Assembly: GCA_023053545.1 (NCBI GenBank)
Contig: JAKZAN010000006.1
Coordinates: forward strand, 8,319,851-8,383,850
Source of the DNA: Lepidurus packardi
Lineage: Eukaryota; Arthropoda; Branchiopoda; Notostraca; Triopsidae
Reading direction: 5' to 3'
Length of the DNA stretch: 64,000 nt
The notes beneath the pieces are model-generated. The model saw nothing but the letters and a program-made list of their open reading frames with translations, did no database searches and was not told the origin of the DNA. The position numbers were made by a program, and so were the translations under genes. Positions 32,979 through 45,800 of this stretch are shown here, in pieces (the first letter of the stretch is position 1; each line of letters begins with the position of its first letter).

Positions 32979-35900
32979 ATGAATATCCGTATTGTTCTGA
33001 CCATTGTCGGGGTAGTTCTACTGAATTGGAATTGTATTGAAGGAGGTTATATTCCGCCAGGACCCAAGTTCCCTTGCCCGTCCTCCAACGACACAATATT
33101 CCCTTGTTTTTGCGAAAAGGGCTCAGATGTTGGTATTTTCGTACGCTGCTCGACTGCTAATCTGGCGTCAATTTCGTTGGGAGTCAACCATCTGCAGGAA
33201 ACGTTGGTTGATACCTTAACCTTTTCCAATTGCCGAATCAGTCGCCTGTATGGTCCTGTATTTCACGCTCTGTCTATCCGAAAACTCGTTATCGAAGACA
33301 CTCCACTGAAATGGATTGAAGAGGATGCTTTCTGGGGCGTGAATCGAACATTGAAAGAGCTTCTCCTCACCCGTACCCAACTGGAAGAGATTCCTGCCGG
33401 AGCTTTTAAGGTCTTGGGAAACTTGTCTTCCCTAATTATTGAAGATTCCAACGTCAAGACAGTGCCCGCACGTTCTTTCGCCACCTTGAGCGAATTGGAA
33501 ACGTTAGTCATTGCCGGATCGAAACTGGCTGCCTTTCATACCGAAGCTTTTCACGGCATGGACAAATTGAAGTCTTTAGACCTCCACGGCAATGAGCTAA
33601 GCGACATTCCCAAGAATGGCTTCCAAGGTTTGCGAAACCTTGAAAAATTGGATGTGTCCTCCAATAATTTTACAAAGATGGCGCCCATTTTTTTCTCGGA
33701 TTTAACGAAACTGACGTCCGTCAATGTCTCTAAGAATTCCCTTACGGAATTCCCTCGTGGATTGTTCGCGCGAAACACGGTGCTTCGTACTTTAAACATG
33801 AGCCATAACAAACTCACGCGCTTGGACGTCAACACTTTCCGTGGTATGCGTTTTTTGAGACGTTTATACTTCAGCGACAATCTCATTTCAGACATCGGGC
33901 GAGGAACTTTCGGTACCATTTCCCGGGTGGGGACGCTCGATTTTGCTCGCAACAGGCTCACGAAGGTTGATTTTCAAATGTTTAACGACCTCCAGTTGGT
34001 GGAGCACATTGACTTGGCGGAAAACCAAATCACTGAAATTCTGAAATTAGCTTTTAAGGATGTCTATCTCGTAAAAATCAATATTAGCCACAACGCTATA
34101 AGCAAGATTGAATCCGGAGCCTTTCAAAACTGTCCCAATATAACGGTCTTGGATTTATCGTACAATAACTTGTCAATGATCCCCAAAACGGCCTTGGATT
34201 CGACGACCTACCCAACAGAGTTGCGTTTAGAGTTCAATCACTTTACGAACCTCCTGCACATTCCCTTCGATAACATGACAGGTCTCAAGATCCTGAACGT
34301 GTCAAATAACGATTTGGAGGTCGTACCCAAAAAGACGTTTCCCAAGTTATACGAGCTTCACACCATTGATCTGAGCCATAACAAGATCCGGGAAATTGAT
34401 GGCTCAGTATTCACCAATTTATTCAGCATTCGTTTCTTAAATCTAAGTTATAATAACATGTCAAGCCTCGGAGGATCAACTATTGGCTCCATGCCTACCT
34501 TATTAGAACTGGATATGAGTTACAACAAAATCAAAGACGTTAGTCGAGGAGCCTTCACGCGTTTGGCCTCGATTCGCAAGCTCATATTCCATCATAATCG
34601 ACTCGAGACGGTGTTCACGCTCCCCATTTCGTTGAACGACCTAGACCTGAGTTACAACAATGTGAGCAAGCTGCCAGCCAACCGTATGTGGCCTACGATG
34701 AACTCGCTACTCTTCCTTGACCTTAGCTACAACCAAGTGGGGTCGAATTTGGAGTCAGGTTCCTTCGCCAATTTGATCGTGCTGCAAAAACTGGGCTTGC
34801 GGAGCAACAACATTAGCGAAGTACCATGGGAAGCTTTAGGAACCCTACCTTCGCTGCAATACCTATACTTAGATAAGAACAGTTTGACGGAATTGAATCG
34901 AAACGCCTTTGGGCGATTGCCCGTCGTCTTTGAACTTCATTTGCAAGACAATCAAATTAGCACTGTAAGTGACAGAGCCTTTGAGGGGCTTTTGCAGCTC
35001 TTGAAACTCGATCTTAGCAACAACCAAATTACTTACATACCACCAGGAGCTTTCAAAGGTAATATTGGCTGCTTGGTTAGAAACTGAAAGGTTTATTTGC
35101 TTGTTTGTCCCTGGGCTTTAGGACTCGTGTCCATGTGGAATTTGGATTTATCTCGGAACTTATTGGAACGTTTGGACAACAAAACCCACTCTCTCCTGGA
35201 AGATTGCTTATCTTTAGAAAAAGTAACATGAATCACTTTTTTATTGGATTTCTTTGGTCCATTGTTGCCTGGTGTGACACACTATTTCCCCGACTCCTAT
35301 AGGTGAATGTGAGTCACAACCGAATCTCATTCGTTACGGGAAAAACGTTCCCGGAAAGTCCTTGGGTCCCGTATAGATTGAGTGAGATTGATCTCTCCTA
35401 CAACACAATACCTGTGCTCACTAAAGATTTGCTGAAGGGCACTAAGAAACTCAAGAAGCTGTATCTACAAGGAAACGTCATAAACGAACTTCGGCACCGT
35501 AAAGTTTTCCGTGAAATTTTTTTTATCGAGACGTTCATTTATTTTTTCTTAGGTGTTTTTCCCAACTTGACAACTTTGGAAGTTCTCGATCTGTCAGGAA
35601 ACCAGCTGACGTCGCTCAAAGAAGGCGAACTAGGAGTTCTGTCCAATTTGACGCATTTGGATCTTAGCGGCAATATGCTGAGTGATATTCCGATTAAGGA
35701 TATGACCAACTGTACCAAGTTGAAGAACATTAATTTATCCAAAAATAGCTTAACGCGCTTTTACGATGAACTAATGCCACTTATAGAAAAAGGCACCCAA
35801 GTCATTTTGCAGGGTAAGCGTACTAGTACCGAATTAATTTATACTGCCTATAGATTTGGGTTTAATTTTTTTTCCCTTTAATAGACAACCCTGTTGTATG

Positions 35901-36533
35901 TGATTGCAGACTGCGACAGTTGACCTTTTGGTTATCGAGCCAAAAAGACTCCGGCCCATGGTCCCACGTCTCTTGTTCAAGTCCGTCGTCTCTGGCGGGT
36001 CAAACTTTGTCTTCCATCCCAGACGATGCATTGACTTGTCCCAAGAAAGATATTCATTTCAAAGATAGCCGTTATGAAATAACACCCGATTTAACATTCA
36101 AATATGGCGTATGGTAAGTTAACTTTCCAGAAGCTGAAAACTTTACAATTCTCTGATTTAAATTATCAACATTTCTAGGAGAGACCATGCTTTGTCGTAT
36201 GCTTGGTACGTCAAGTCCAGACAGGACGTGGGCGACTTCCACATAGAAGTTCGTCCGCTGACTGATGCTGCCAATTCGCTAAATGCGGAAGATAATGCGG
36301 TAGTGACGAAGGACGTTGGCTACGGTGTGCGCGAAGACCGTATCACCGGCTTGGAAGAAGGTATCGGAAAGTTTTCGTTATGCCTCCGAGCTCGTACGTC
36401 AGAAGGCGATTTGAGGCCATGGAAACCAAATCAATGTAGAACAGTTGATGTAACCTCAGGATCGATAAACGTGCTGCGATGGGAGGGTTGGAGCTTAATG
36501 CTTTGTGTAACATCTCTAGCAATGCTTTCTTGA
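32979..36533 (+). CDS. secreted/GPI-anchored leucine-rich repeat protein, chaoptin/artichoke-like
   Basis: Extracellular LRR protein, probably an adhesion or matrix molecule. Exons: 32979-35058, 35122-35222, 35303-35498, 35553-35813, 35885-36113, 36179-36533, giving 1073 aa. A signal peptide (NIRIVLTIVGVVLLN) is followed by a Cys-containing cap (FPCPSSNDTIFPCFCEKG). Then come more than 25 typical extracellular LRRs of ~24 aa (for example LKSLDLHGNELSDIPKNGF). A C-terminal cysteine cap follows (NPVVCDCRLRQLTFWL to ALTC), then a ~140-residue region of possible FN3-like fold. The protein ends in a hydrophobic stretch (WSLMLCVTSLAML) with no cytoplasmic tail, as for a GPI signal. Artichoke and chaoptin are the closest recalled families; orthology is not established. 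Confidence 0.88.
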
Positions 36534-36831
36534 TTCACATCTGTACAAAAATCACAGGGTCCTAACTCGCTGGTTAGAAAGCCGTGTACTGTATGTATAA
36601 ACACCATGGAAAGGGTTGTTTTGTAAAATATTCAGAAATGTGAATAAGAAAGTTATTAACACATCCAATAAGACGAATGGGCCGTGTAACTTTTATATAA
36701 CGTAATCTATTTATGTTTTTATTCCATGGTACAACCCCTCTTCTTAACCGCAAGCTCTGGGATATATGGCACAATTATACCGCATGCACGAGTCCAGAAG
36801 CAAAAAAAATCACTAGTTTTAGTGGCATTAT

Positions 36832-39800
36832 TTACACGTTGACTGCACGGATTGTTGAGTCGCATTCAGAATCGTCAGAGTCAGATTCCAATTCTATAGG
36901 TGCTTCATCAAATTGACTGGTTAGCGCGGCTACTTCATCGTCAGGTGATAAGCCTTTAAAATTCCCCTCTCGCCATGACGAATCGATTGCGGTAGCATCA
37001 GGGACATGGTAATCGAAATCTAGGTTTGTTTGTGGGAGGGGTTTAGTATGAGTTGGCGTTGAGCCGCTTCCAGTCTGGGAAATGTTAGCGTAGGTTTGAT
37101 CTTGTTCCTGGGGTGATGTGCTATGATAATCCCTTTTGTATGGAACGAAAGACGAGTTGTTTACCAGGTTTTTGTGCACTTGAGCCACGTGTACTGGTCC
37201 CATAGTAAATATTTCCGGCGGTGGCTTCCTTTCATGCTCCTTGTGGTTGTGCTGCTGCATTTCTTCCAGGATTGCCAGTCGTGGGAGTCTTTGCGGTGTC
37301 GGAGGACTTGAGATATTGGTATATAAATTGGAACTACTATTGCCGAGATGGAGTTGTTCAATCAACGTAACCGGCTGTCTCCTTGCCGAAGGGGAAAATT
37401 GTTGCTGCTGATTGGCAGTCATGGCCGAGAAGCTACTGCTTCTCGTTTCCTTTCGGACAGGTAAATCGGCACAGTTGGCTAAATTGTTCATATAAATATT
37501 GTCTTGATGGGGTTGGTCAAAGCTGTGTCGCTGATAGTTGAGTTTTCCATGAGTATTCACCATCATGGCTTGAGTAATAATCCCTAGTTCTACACTTTTT
37601 CTCGAGTTGCTACTGTTGGACGGGAGTCGAGGTTGGCTCAAATTATACTGCTGGTTCGAATCCCTGTCCCGATGAATCGCAATCGAGTCCTGCACAGGCT
37701 CATAACGATGGCTAATCTCCTCATACATACACGACTCAGTGCCGTCATTATGCACTGACAATGCACAAGAAGACACATCCGCAAAATAGAGTTCCGAATC
37801 GGGGTCTTTAGCAGCCATCCCAGTTCCCCCTTGAAGTTGTTGTCGGTTGTTGTTTGCATGATTCGCCGCTGTAAGGGCCTTTTCCGCCAGGGAATTTGCA
37901 TTCGCCATCACATCACACAAACTAGGTTTCACACTCGAGTTCAAGGTTTCCTTGGCGAGGGATCCGTGGTAATTTGGATTACGTTTCTTAAACTTGCGGC
38001 CCCCTGTTCCGGTGGCTGTGCCTCCGCCAATTTGATCAGGACGGATTGTAGGAGATCGTCGACCCAGTCTTTTATCATCATTAGTATCCGAAGACGTTAC
38101 ACTCCCACGTCCATGCGAATGAGTATTCTTGCACAACAAAGGGTTCGCATCTAACCCCGCGGGTGAGCCCGAAACGGTGGAAAACGGTGCCGGGGAACCC
38201 GCTGGCGACATTGAAGCTGAACTCCCACGAGAGTAAGGCGGAGGTGGACCCCATGATAGCGGTGAAGCTGTGCCTAACTGCGAGGATTGAGCAACCGCAC
38301 CGAGCATTGGCGGCACGGGAAACGTTGGTCGATTGCTGGTGGTGGGGGTAGTAAGAGGATTGCGGGAACCTGATAAGGGAAACCCGTAATGGTCATCAGG
38401 GCCAATAATAGCCGGGCCAGTAGTACCCTCCTCCCTAGAGACAAGCAGAGTAAGCGTGAGTTGAGATCGTTCTCGCTTATCTTAATACGCTCAGTCGAAA
38501 ACGGTAACTGTAATAGAGAGCCGAATGCTTGAAGCTCCCTTTTACAAAACCACTATTCTTCTCTTGACGGAAAAAGGAGCGAGCGAGAAAGACAGGGAGA
38601 CAAAAAGTCTGTTTTTGTGGATTAGGTTTGTTACTTACCGAGGCGGCTGTTGCGTAGTAACGTTATTAGGACTGCTGGCTCCATTTTCAATATGTAAATT
38701 GGGAGATGGTCTCCAAGGTAACCAGTGCCAAGCTCCTCCACGGCGTGGGCTTGGGTTCCGTTCACCTTCAGGGCAAGAATGTTGGCTATCGTGGCAATGC
38801 CCTCGACACAGAGTCGTTTCTGGAGCCGGCGAGTATAAATTGCCTCCTTGCAAAGGCCAGAAACTAATGTACGAAAAACAAGAAAAAAAATAACAATGTT
38901 GGTCATAATTAGAAATCTTCCCCGCTGGGATCTTTCGAAGCACTTTGCTTTGTTATTACTACACACAAGCCATAGATATGAAGACAAAAAATGGGGTTTA
39001 CCGGTCATCTAACGTGTCCCATGGCGGCCACGAAAACATATTTGATGGCGGCGGATAGCGACATTGTTCACAGCAGCCACAGCAAGGCGTATGGTGTCTC
39101 CGATATAAAGACCGACTTCGCAGCTCGAGCTGTTCCCAGTACATCTTCTTTCGTTCGTGACTAAGGAAATTTTGTTCTGCCGTAAATTACCTCTGGTCAA
39201 GCTTTTATACAAAAGAGACAAAAAATGTGCCACGTAATTCTGTATACCCGAGAAGTTGATAGACGAGCATGCCCGAAAAGAGAGATACCAAAATTCCCAG
39301 AACGGATAGGCCAAATAATGCACGCAGACAAGCGTACAAGGCCCCATGGACCACATCACAGTCAGAAGTATCAGCGAATATGTAGCGTGCTCCCCCTAAA
39401 TTCAAGAATGATGTGGATTTATTGTAATGAGAAATTCGAAGGTTTTTCAAGTAGTGATAAACTTTACCGTCCTCGGTGAACTCGATATTCTCAGTAGGAA
39501 AACTTGGGGAGCCAATGACGGGCCCCGCGAAGCAGGTACAACTTTTGCTACGCTGGTTGTAAACGCATTCCCGTAAACTTTGGAGTCGATTCATGTGCAC
39601 CACAGTTGTAGTGACGGTAATTACGACACAAACCACAGCGCACACAAAGCAGCACGCCCCACACAATTTAACCTATTGAACGCCAAAACACCAATGTGTT
39701 CACACGCGACATTAGTATTCCATTCATCGGCTAATAATGTCAGCCGAAGTATAGTTGATGACTTGGTCAGAATAGCTTTGGGAACGCAAGGCGTCTGATC

Positions 39801-42800
39801 CTCACACAAAAACTTACCAAATAGCCGAATCGATTCCTTCGCCAGCCAAAGCAGACCATCAGCAGTCCAGTCACAATCAGCTATATTTCCAACGAAAACA
39901 ATATTCTGTCAATTTTTTCATTTTTCTTTTTGCTTCCAATCTGCTCGCCTACAAGGTACTTACCACCACAGAAGCCACGTAAGAAGGCACGGTTTCGAAG
40001 TAATGCAAGGAAGAGGTGTACGACCTGAGCACAAAGTACAGAATAGCGAAGAGACCGCCTAGTAAAACAGCTAAACCACCACAGACTCCGCATAGTAAAA
40101 CGTATTTACGGGTGCAAGGACTGCAAATGCCAGTCCTACCTGGAATAGCGAGAAAAAAAGATAACACATTGTGGTAAATAAAACAAACTGCGATCAACTT
40201 CGACAGTGGATTTTACACTTCAGTGTCAAGTCGCCAAAAGACCGTTGGTTAAATTACATTCTTCAAGGAAGGGAGGGGGGAAATGACAGACGTTTGCGTT
40301 GGGCAAGTATACCCCTTAGATGCCTCTATTTTTACACATTCCGTATTCTTTCGCTTGCCTACGAAGATCGCATGAAGTATTGGAAACATTCTTCGCCACC
40401 AAGGCTATCATCACTTACGAAACTATTTTCCTTTTTTACGTACACTATCTATTTCATTTCAGCTCACTCCTTTTCCTTTCAGAGCCCGGGGAAACCACTT
40501 CTAGACTTGCTTTGGCACCTGGGGGAAAACAGCCAATGTATGGGTTCATATGCCCTAGATTTGTTTGCTACTAATGGGGCGCTTGTAGTTGCCAAAAATC
40601 CCCAACAATCTAGTTGTTGTTTTTTTTTGCCGCACTACTGTGGCGGGCAGTCCGATAAAGAAAAAGCTGATAATCTTTATTTTTGCGAACCGTTCAAGGG
40701 AACTGTTGTCCAACAAGTCCCCCCCCCCCCCCCACCCCACCCCAGTTTTGGTCTGCCGTCAGTTCGGCCCGTGTCCTTTTCCGTTTGGCAGTATCCAATT
40801 CGCAACTCCCCTTTTAACTTTCCCTTTAATAGAACTTTCCAGATAATAGTAGCGCAGCGCTGGCTTCCAACTTGAAATAATGTAGCTGAAAGTGATTGGC
40901 AACTCGTCAACAAAGAATAACTGCTCAACAATGAAATAATAAAATTTTGTTAGAATTATTTTACGGTTTGCAATTTTTAATGTACCTTTAGTTAAAGTGC
41001 CACCCTTAAGCATCAGTTAACTGACAATGGGATTATAGAAAGTTGTTAAACTTCGAAAAATAATAGACTTATTGCCACTTGCGTGGTAGGTAAAGAGGCA
41101 TGTTCGTGGGCTATTTACATACAGTCAAGCTGTAGTAAGCTACGTTGTTTGCAAAGTGAATTGCTGGTTTGGGTAATTGTTTATGCAACATTGGCGAAGA
41201 AGAGGCGAAGAATGCTGGAAATCTATGTTGAGGCCAGGTACACGGGGCGCTTCAGTTCAAGTACATTTGGAGTGGTACTGGTGAATTATCTAGGGCTCCT
41301 CCGGGAAACTCAGAAACAAGGGCAAAGCGTGTGTCGTTGTCTTCCCAAGTAACGATGGGCTTATCCGTAAAGGTTGGGTGTGGTTGATATAAGAGATCGT
41401 TCTTTCCTCTCGAACATTATGCTCGTGGACTCTTCGTCGGGACTGTCACAAATCATACGCCCGTCGATCAATCAGACCACGGTATACGATACTTTCATGT
41501 GAGGACATTGTAGTGGGCACGGGCAAAAGAAACATAGAACCAAAAACTCGATAACGTAAGGAAAGCTAACGATTCCTACCCAGCAGCAGTGAGCGGTCGG
41601 TTTCTCGGTTTCAACGTCCTCTTGTCTTTCGTTTGGAATTGTACAAAGGTTTGCCCAGATTTCCCTAACCTTTTCACTGAACACTTGATTTTTCTCCTGC
41701 TGGCTTCCAGAATGAAGTGTTAAGGGACTTCGAACTTAATACTTCAACGACTCGGGTTTAACTAATATGCTTTCCACCCAAGCGCGAAATGTGAGAAAAA
41801 GGGACATTACTGTGGCGAAGATATTAGGAACTCTTAAGTATAAAAATGGCAGACTTAGCATACCGAGAACAAGACTTGTTAGGAAGGAAGCCCAGGCCGC
41901 GATCAAAGCTGCTGGGTAATATTGAGATCGGTTCTGGTAGAAGAGATGCGTTGCAACAATCAACTCTTTTTACGCTTTATTTTTTAGATTTTAGTTGGGA
42001 CCTCAACGTTAGCTAAATTACACGTTATCGACGACTTTCATTACCGGGAGATCGATGACTTGGCTTCAGTTTTTTTTTTAAAGAATAAAAAAAGCATACT
42101 CGGATATTGAACGAGGGATCCTGTGCTCTTTGCTACACCACTTTAATCAAGGGCCAGTTTTATTGCTATTGAATGCCCACTATCTTATGAGGATTCGGGA
42201 AATCCAAAACCCATCAAGGGACTGATTGGATGACCTCTTCGGGTCATCTTAAAGAGATGAAGCTTGATTTTCATAGAAAACTATTGTTTTTTTCTTTTGT
42301 TTTTTAGTCTTTTTTTTATCTCCCCCTTATGTGATGGTTACGTTGTAGAATATTATACATCAGCCAAGCCTTCTGCTTTTGGGCGCCTCTGAATTCAGTT
42401 TGGATCAAAAAGCAATTCTCAGATGGAAATAGACTCGTTCCCAATTTTTCTCTGTTTTCTTATCACGCTCCTTAGAAACCGCTGCCCCAAAAGAAAAACA
42501 CACTCTTTCAATATCAAACCGGCCGGGAACATGTTCAACATGCCCCAAAAACTGGTACTTTGGCTTAAAGACGTCAACTTTCGTAACGTTAAAGAGGAAC
42601 AGCGCTTTGGGAATAACAATTACGGTCTCCGGATTAAGTGGATTGTCGTGCTCTCTTGGTGCTTAATTTTTTGGCCCTGCTTTGATAATCGGATTACGCC
42701 TTGGAAAACACACTCTTGATTCTCTGACTCCGAGTCGTTGGTTTTTCTGTCCAATTTCCGGACTAGAAAGCGAGGGTTGTAGTGTTAGTGCCATTGCGTT

Positions 42801-45800
42801 GAGGGTTAAATTCCTTGCGTTCGCGTTAGCCCAATGTTCCAATCCCATTCCGGACTTTTGCCTCCCCAAAACTCCTAAGTTCATAACACGCGTGTGTGCC
42901 AATGACATGTCTCCTGTCCAGTTCCGCGTGAAACGGAAGAACCCACTTGGGTTCAGTGACGTTTTTTATCGGCTCGTTTTGTGTCTTAGGATAGTACTAC
43001 CCTATACTGCTTTTTATTTTTGGTCCTCCAGTTAGAGGACTTGCCACTTCACTCCACATGGGAGACTCTAGAAAAAGAAAAGCAAGCATTCAAGTGCCTT
43101 TTTTTCTTTTCAATTTCCTCCAACGGTTTATTCGTTATTAATCTCCCTTTTTCGCAATGTAATTTTTCCTTTCTTTTTAAATTGTCAAAGGGAATCATTT
43201 CCTTCCGCGCTTAGGTAAGGAGGGTTTGCAAGCACAGAAGTCCGAAAAACACGGTCGGGATATGGCCATAGTTTCTCATTACCTAAATGCTTTGGGATGA
43301 TTGAATACGGACTTGACTCGATCCCAGTGGTTTTTCCATCAAAACGGAAATAATAATTACAGCCTGGGGAAACAAACCTGCGTATAGCCACTTGCATGAG
43401 TGGAATGGATTTCTGCCCTGCTCGGTTGGGTACAAACTTCCATTTGTTTTCGAGACTAGACTGTGCATCTATAGCACCGAGTATTATTGGGTGTCCGAAT
43501 CATCCGAGTCCTGTGACATTGTTATTGTTCATGTTGCGCTGATGCGGCACGGAGAAGACAGACATGCACGACAAGACTTGGGGATTTCTTGTCGCCCGTG
43601 CACATGCTGCCCTTAATCTTTCTCGTATTTATAAACGCATCGTCATTTCTTGTTCTTTTTTTTTTACCGGTAATAAGAGCGTTGCTATATACTATATTGT
43701 CCACCCCTTATTCTTCTTGCGACCAAGACAAATGCGTAGGAGCAACGTGCGAGACATTTTTATTTGCTTTTGCTTAGCAATAGACTATAGAAAGCCATTT
43801 TTTTCTTGTCCGATAACATATCCTATATACCTCCCAGATTGACCGTAAATAAAAGCAAGGAGATATGTCGTGCTTGGAGTAGCATGGCACTCCCTTAAGA
43901 AGATGTCGCTTGGGTATCGTTCCACTTTCATTTTTTTCTGAACACTTCGGCTAAATTTCGTATTCGCAGTCCCTGCACAATCATAAACTTCGAGGGGTCA
44001 CGGAAGGGGCAGTGCTTTTTTTCTTTTACCTGAGTGGTTTCGAGTTGTGTTGCTTATTGGTAAGGATAACAATTCCAAATTGGCCGAGGAAGAATTTGGC
44101 AAGGAGTTCATGGGAGCCCATCCCCATGTGGCCATTGTTGTATTGTACAGTCACTTTGGATGGCAGCGTGATCTTTGAACGACAAAACCGCGCACTCCAC
44201 GAAATTCTGGAAAGCTTTCAAGGACGCCCTGAGTCTGCAGAGCGACTAAAACGTGTTTTCGGTGATGTACAGCTCCAGAGCACTCCAGAAAGAGAGACAG
44301 AGAGAGGTACACTAGAGCTTTGGGTTGCAGGGACGTCGACGTCGTGGCTCGGGTACGTCGACGCCTGTGCCGAGGTGGAAAAATGTTCTTTTTAAACGGA
44401 GCACATGTCTAATGCTGGTGTGCCTGGAATCACTCGAAGGATTATTACGACAAAGACACGCTCAGCTTGACGAAAAAAACAGGGAACCCCTCAACAAAAA
44501 TTCCGAGTAAGTGCTATATGCATTATGGGAATAATAGCTCGGTTTTACGGTCGAATAAAACCGTGGAATAGCAAGGAAAGGAAAAAAGGCGTGTTGTGTG
44601 GGATCTTTCCTGTATCTCATTTATAGCTGTATGTGGGCCTTGGTTTCGGGGCAACTGCGTATACCCAAATGAGAGAGGGTTGAGAAGGCCTCCTCCCCCC
44701 CCCCCCCCCCTCAAAGAAAAAAAGATTAAATTATCATTAAAGAGGGCTGTGCCTTCCATTAAGAAGATCATTCTTTCTTCGTTAGCTTGATTAACCTTAT
44801 CTTTCCGTGTTATAATTCTTTTAAGGGGGGCATTACTTGTTCTCTTTCTCGTTTTTCTTTTCTTTTTATTTCCTTGGCGTTTTTCGTAGCTTTTAATTGT
44901 TCCTTAGCTTCGCGGCATATTACTGTTATTACTCCTACTCCAAAGACTGGAGCTTGTCCCAAACCCCGAGGCTCTGCGTATGAAAGGGGAAATTATCTTT
45001 TTAGGACATTGGGTGTGTGCCCTACCCCCATTTATCATTCTTATCACGCGAGAACGATTTTTTTTTTTGGAAAACTTTGAGTCTGATTTCTTTATGCGTA
45101 ATTAGTTTTGGCCCGTAAAATATCAGCGCGCTAGAACAAGCTGTATCGCATTTTACGTGAAAGGTAAACCTACAAAACTTCCACGGGGACACAAGTGAAA
45201 GAAGAGCTATTCTCTGTTTCTTGGAATAAAAGAAAGAAAACAAAAACTCATCCGGATTTCTTATTAATATTTTCGTGAAAAGACTCTCATTTTGAAAAGA
45301 ATAACAAATTGCTTCCCGTGTTGCAATAGCCCTGCTCGCTGCCTTAAATCCAATAAAAAACGAAAAGAAGAGTGTTAAATACGCTCAGTATAACTATGTA
45401 CGCGATTTTCGTTTGACTCCTTAGGGGTGTTTTATACCTGGCAAACTTCTATCCCCAGCTCGAATAAAAATAAAAAAAAAACTCATCAGAACCTCCTTTT
45501 AGAGCCCATAAAAAAAGGAAGGTCCACGAACCTCAAGTTTCCCATCTGGGTAAACAATCGCGAAAGTTTTCCCAAGAAGACGATGCTGTGTAGTAAGGTC
45601 GTATCCGTATCGGCAACTGTGGTATTTTATGTATAGAGGCTACATGTTTATGTAGTCTATGGGGCCGTAATCTTCCGCTTTACCTTAAGCTGGTCCCCAA
45701 GAAAATGGTGAAAAGAAGACAAACTTTGGACTGATCCCATAAAAAAAAGCGCTGCCTGGGCTTTTTCAAGAGTGCTTAGCGTTTGCCCGCAAATCGATAG

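Noticed and set aside
41472..41684. Candidate first exon of the ENTREP-like gene (starts MFSEKVREIW)
   Set aside because: Its donor leaves phase 0 while the next coding exon needs phase 1; the exon at 47597-47783 fits.
44012..44395. 127-codon plus-strand frame in the ENTREP-like intron
   Set aside because: First codon is not ATG, contains low-complexity GAGA and ACGTCGACG stretches, and resembles no known protein.
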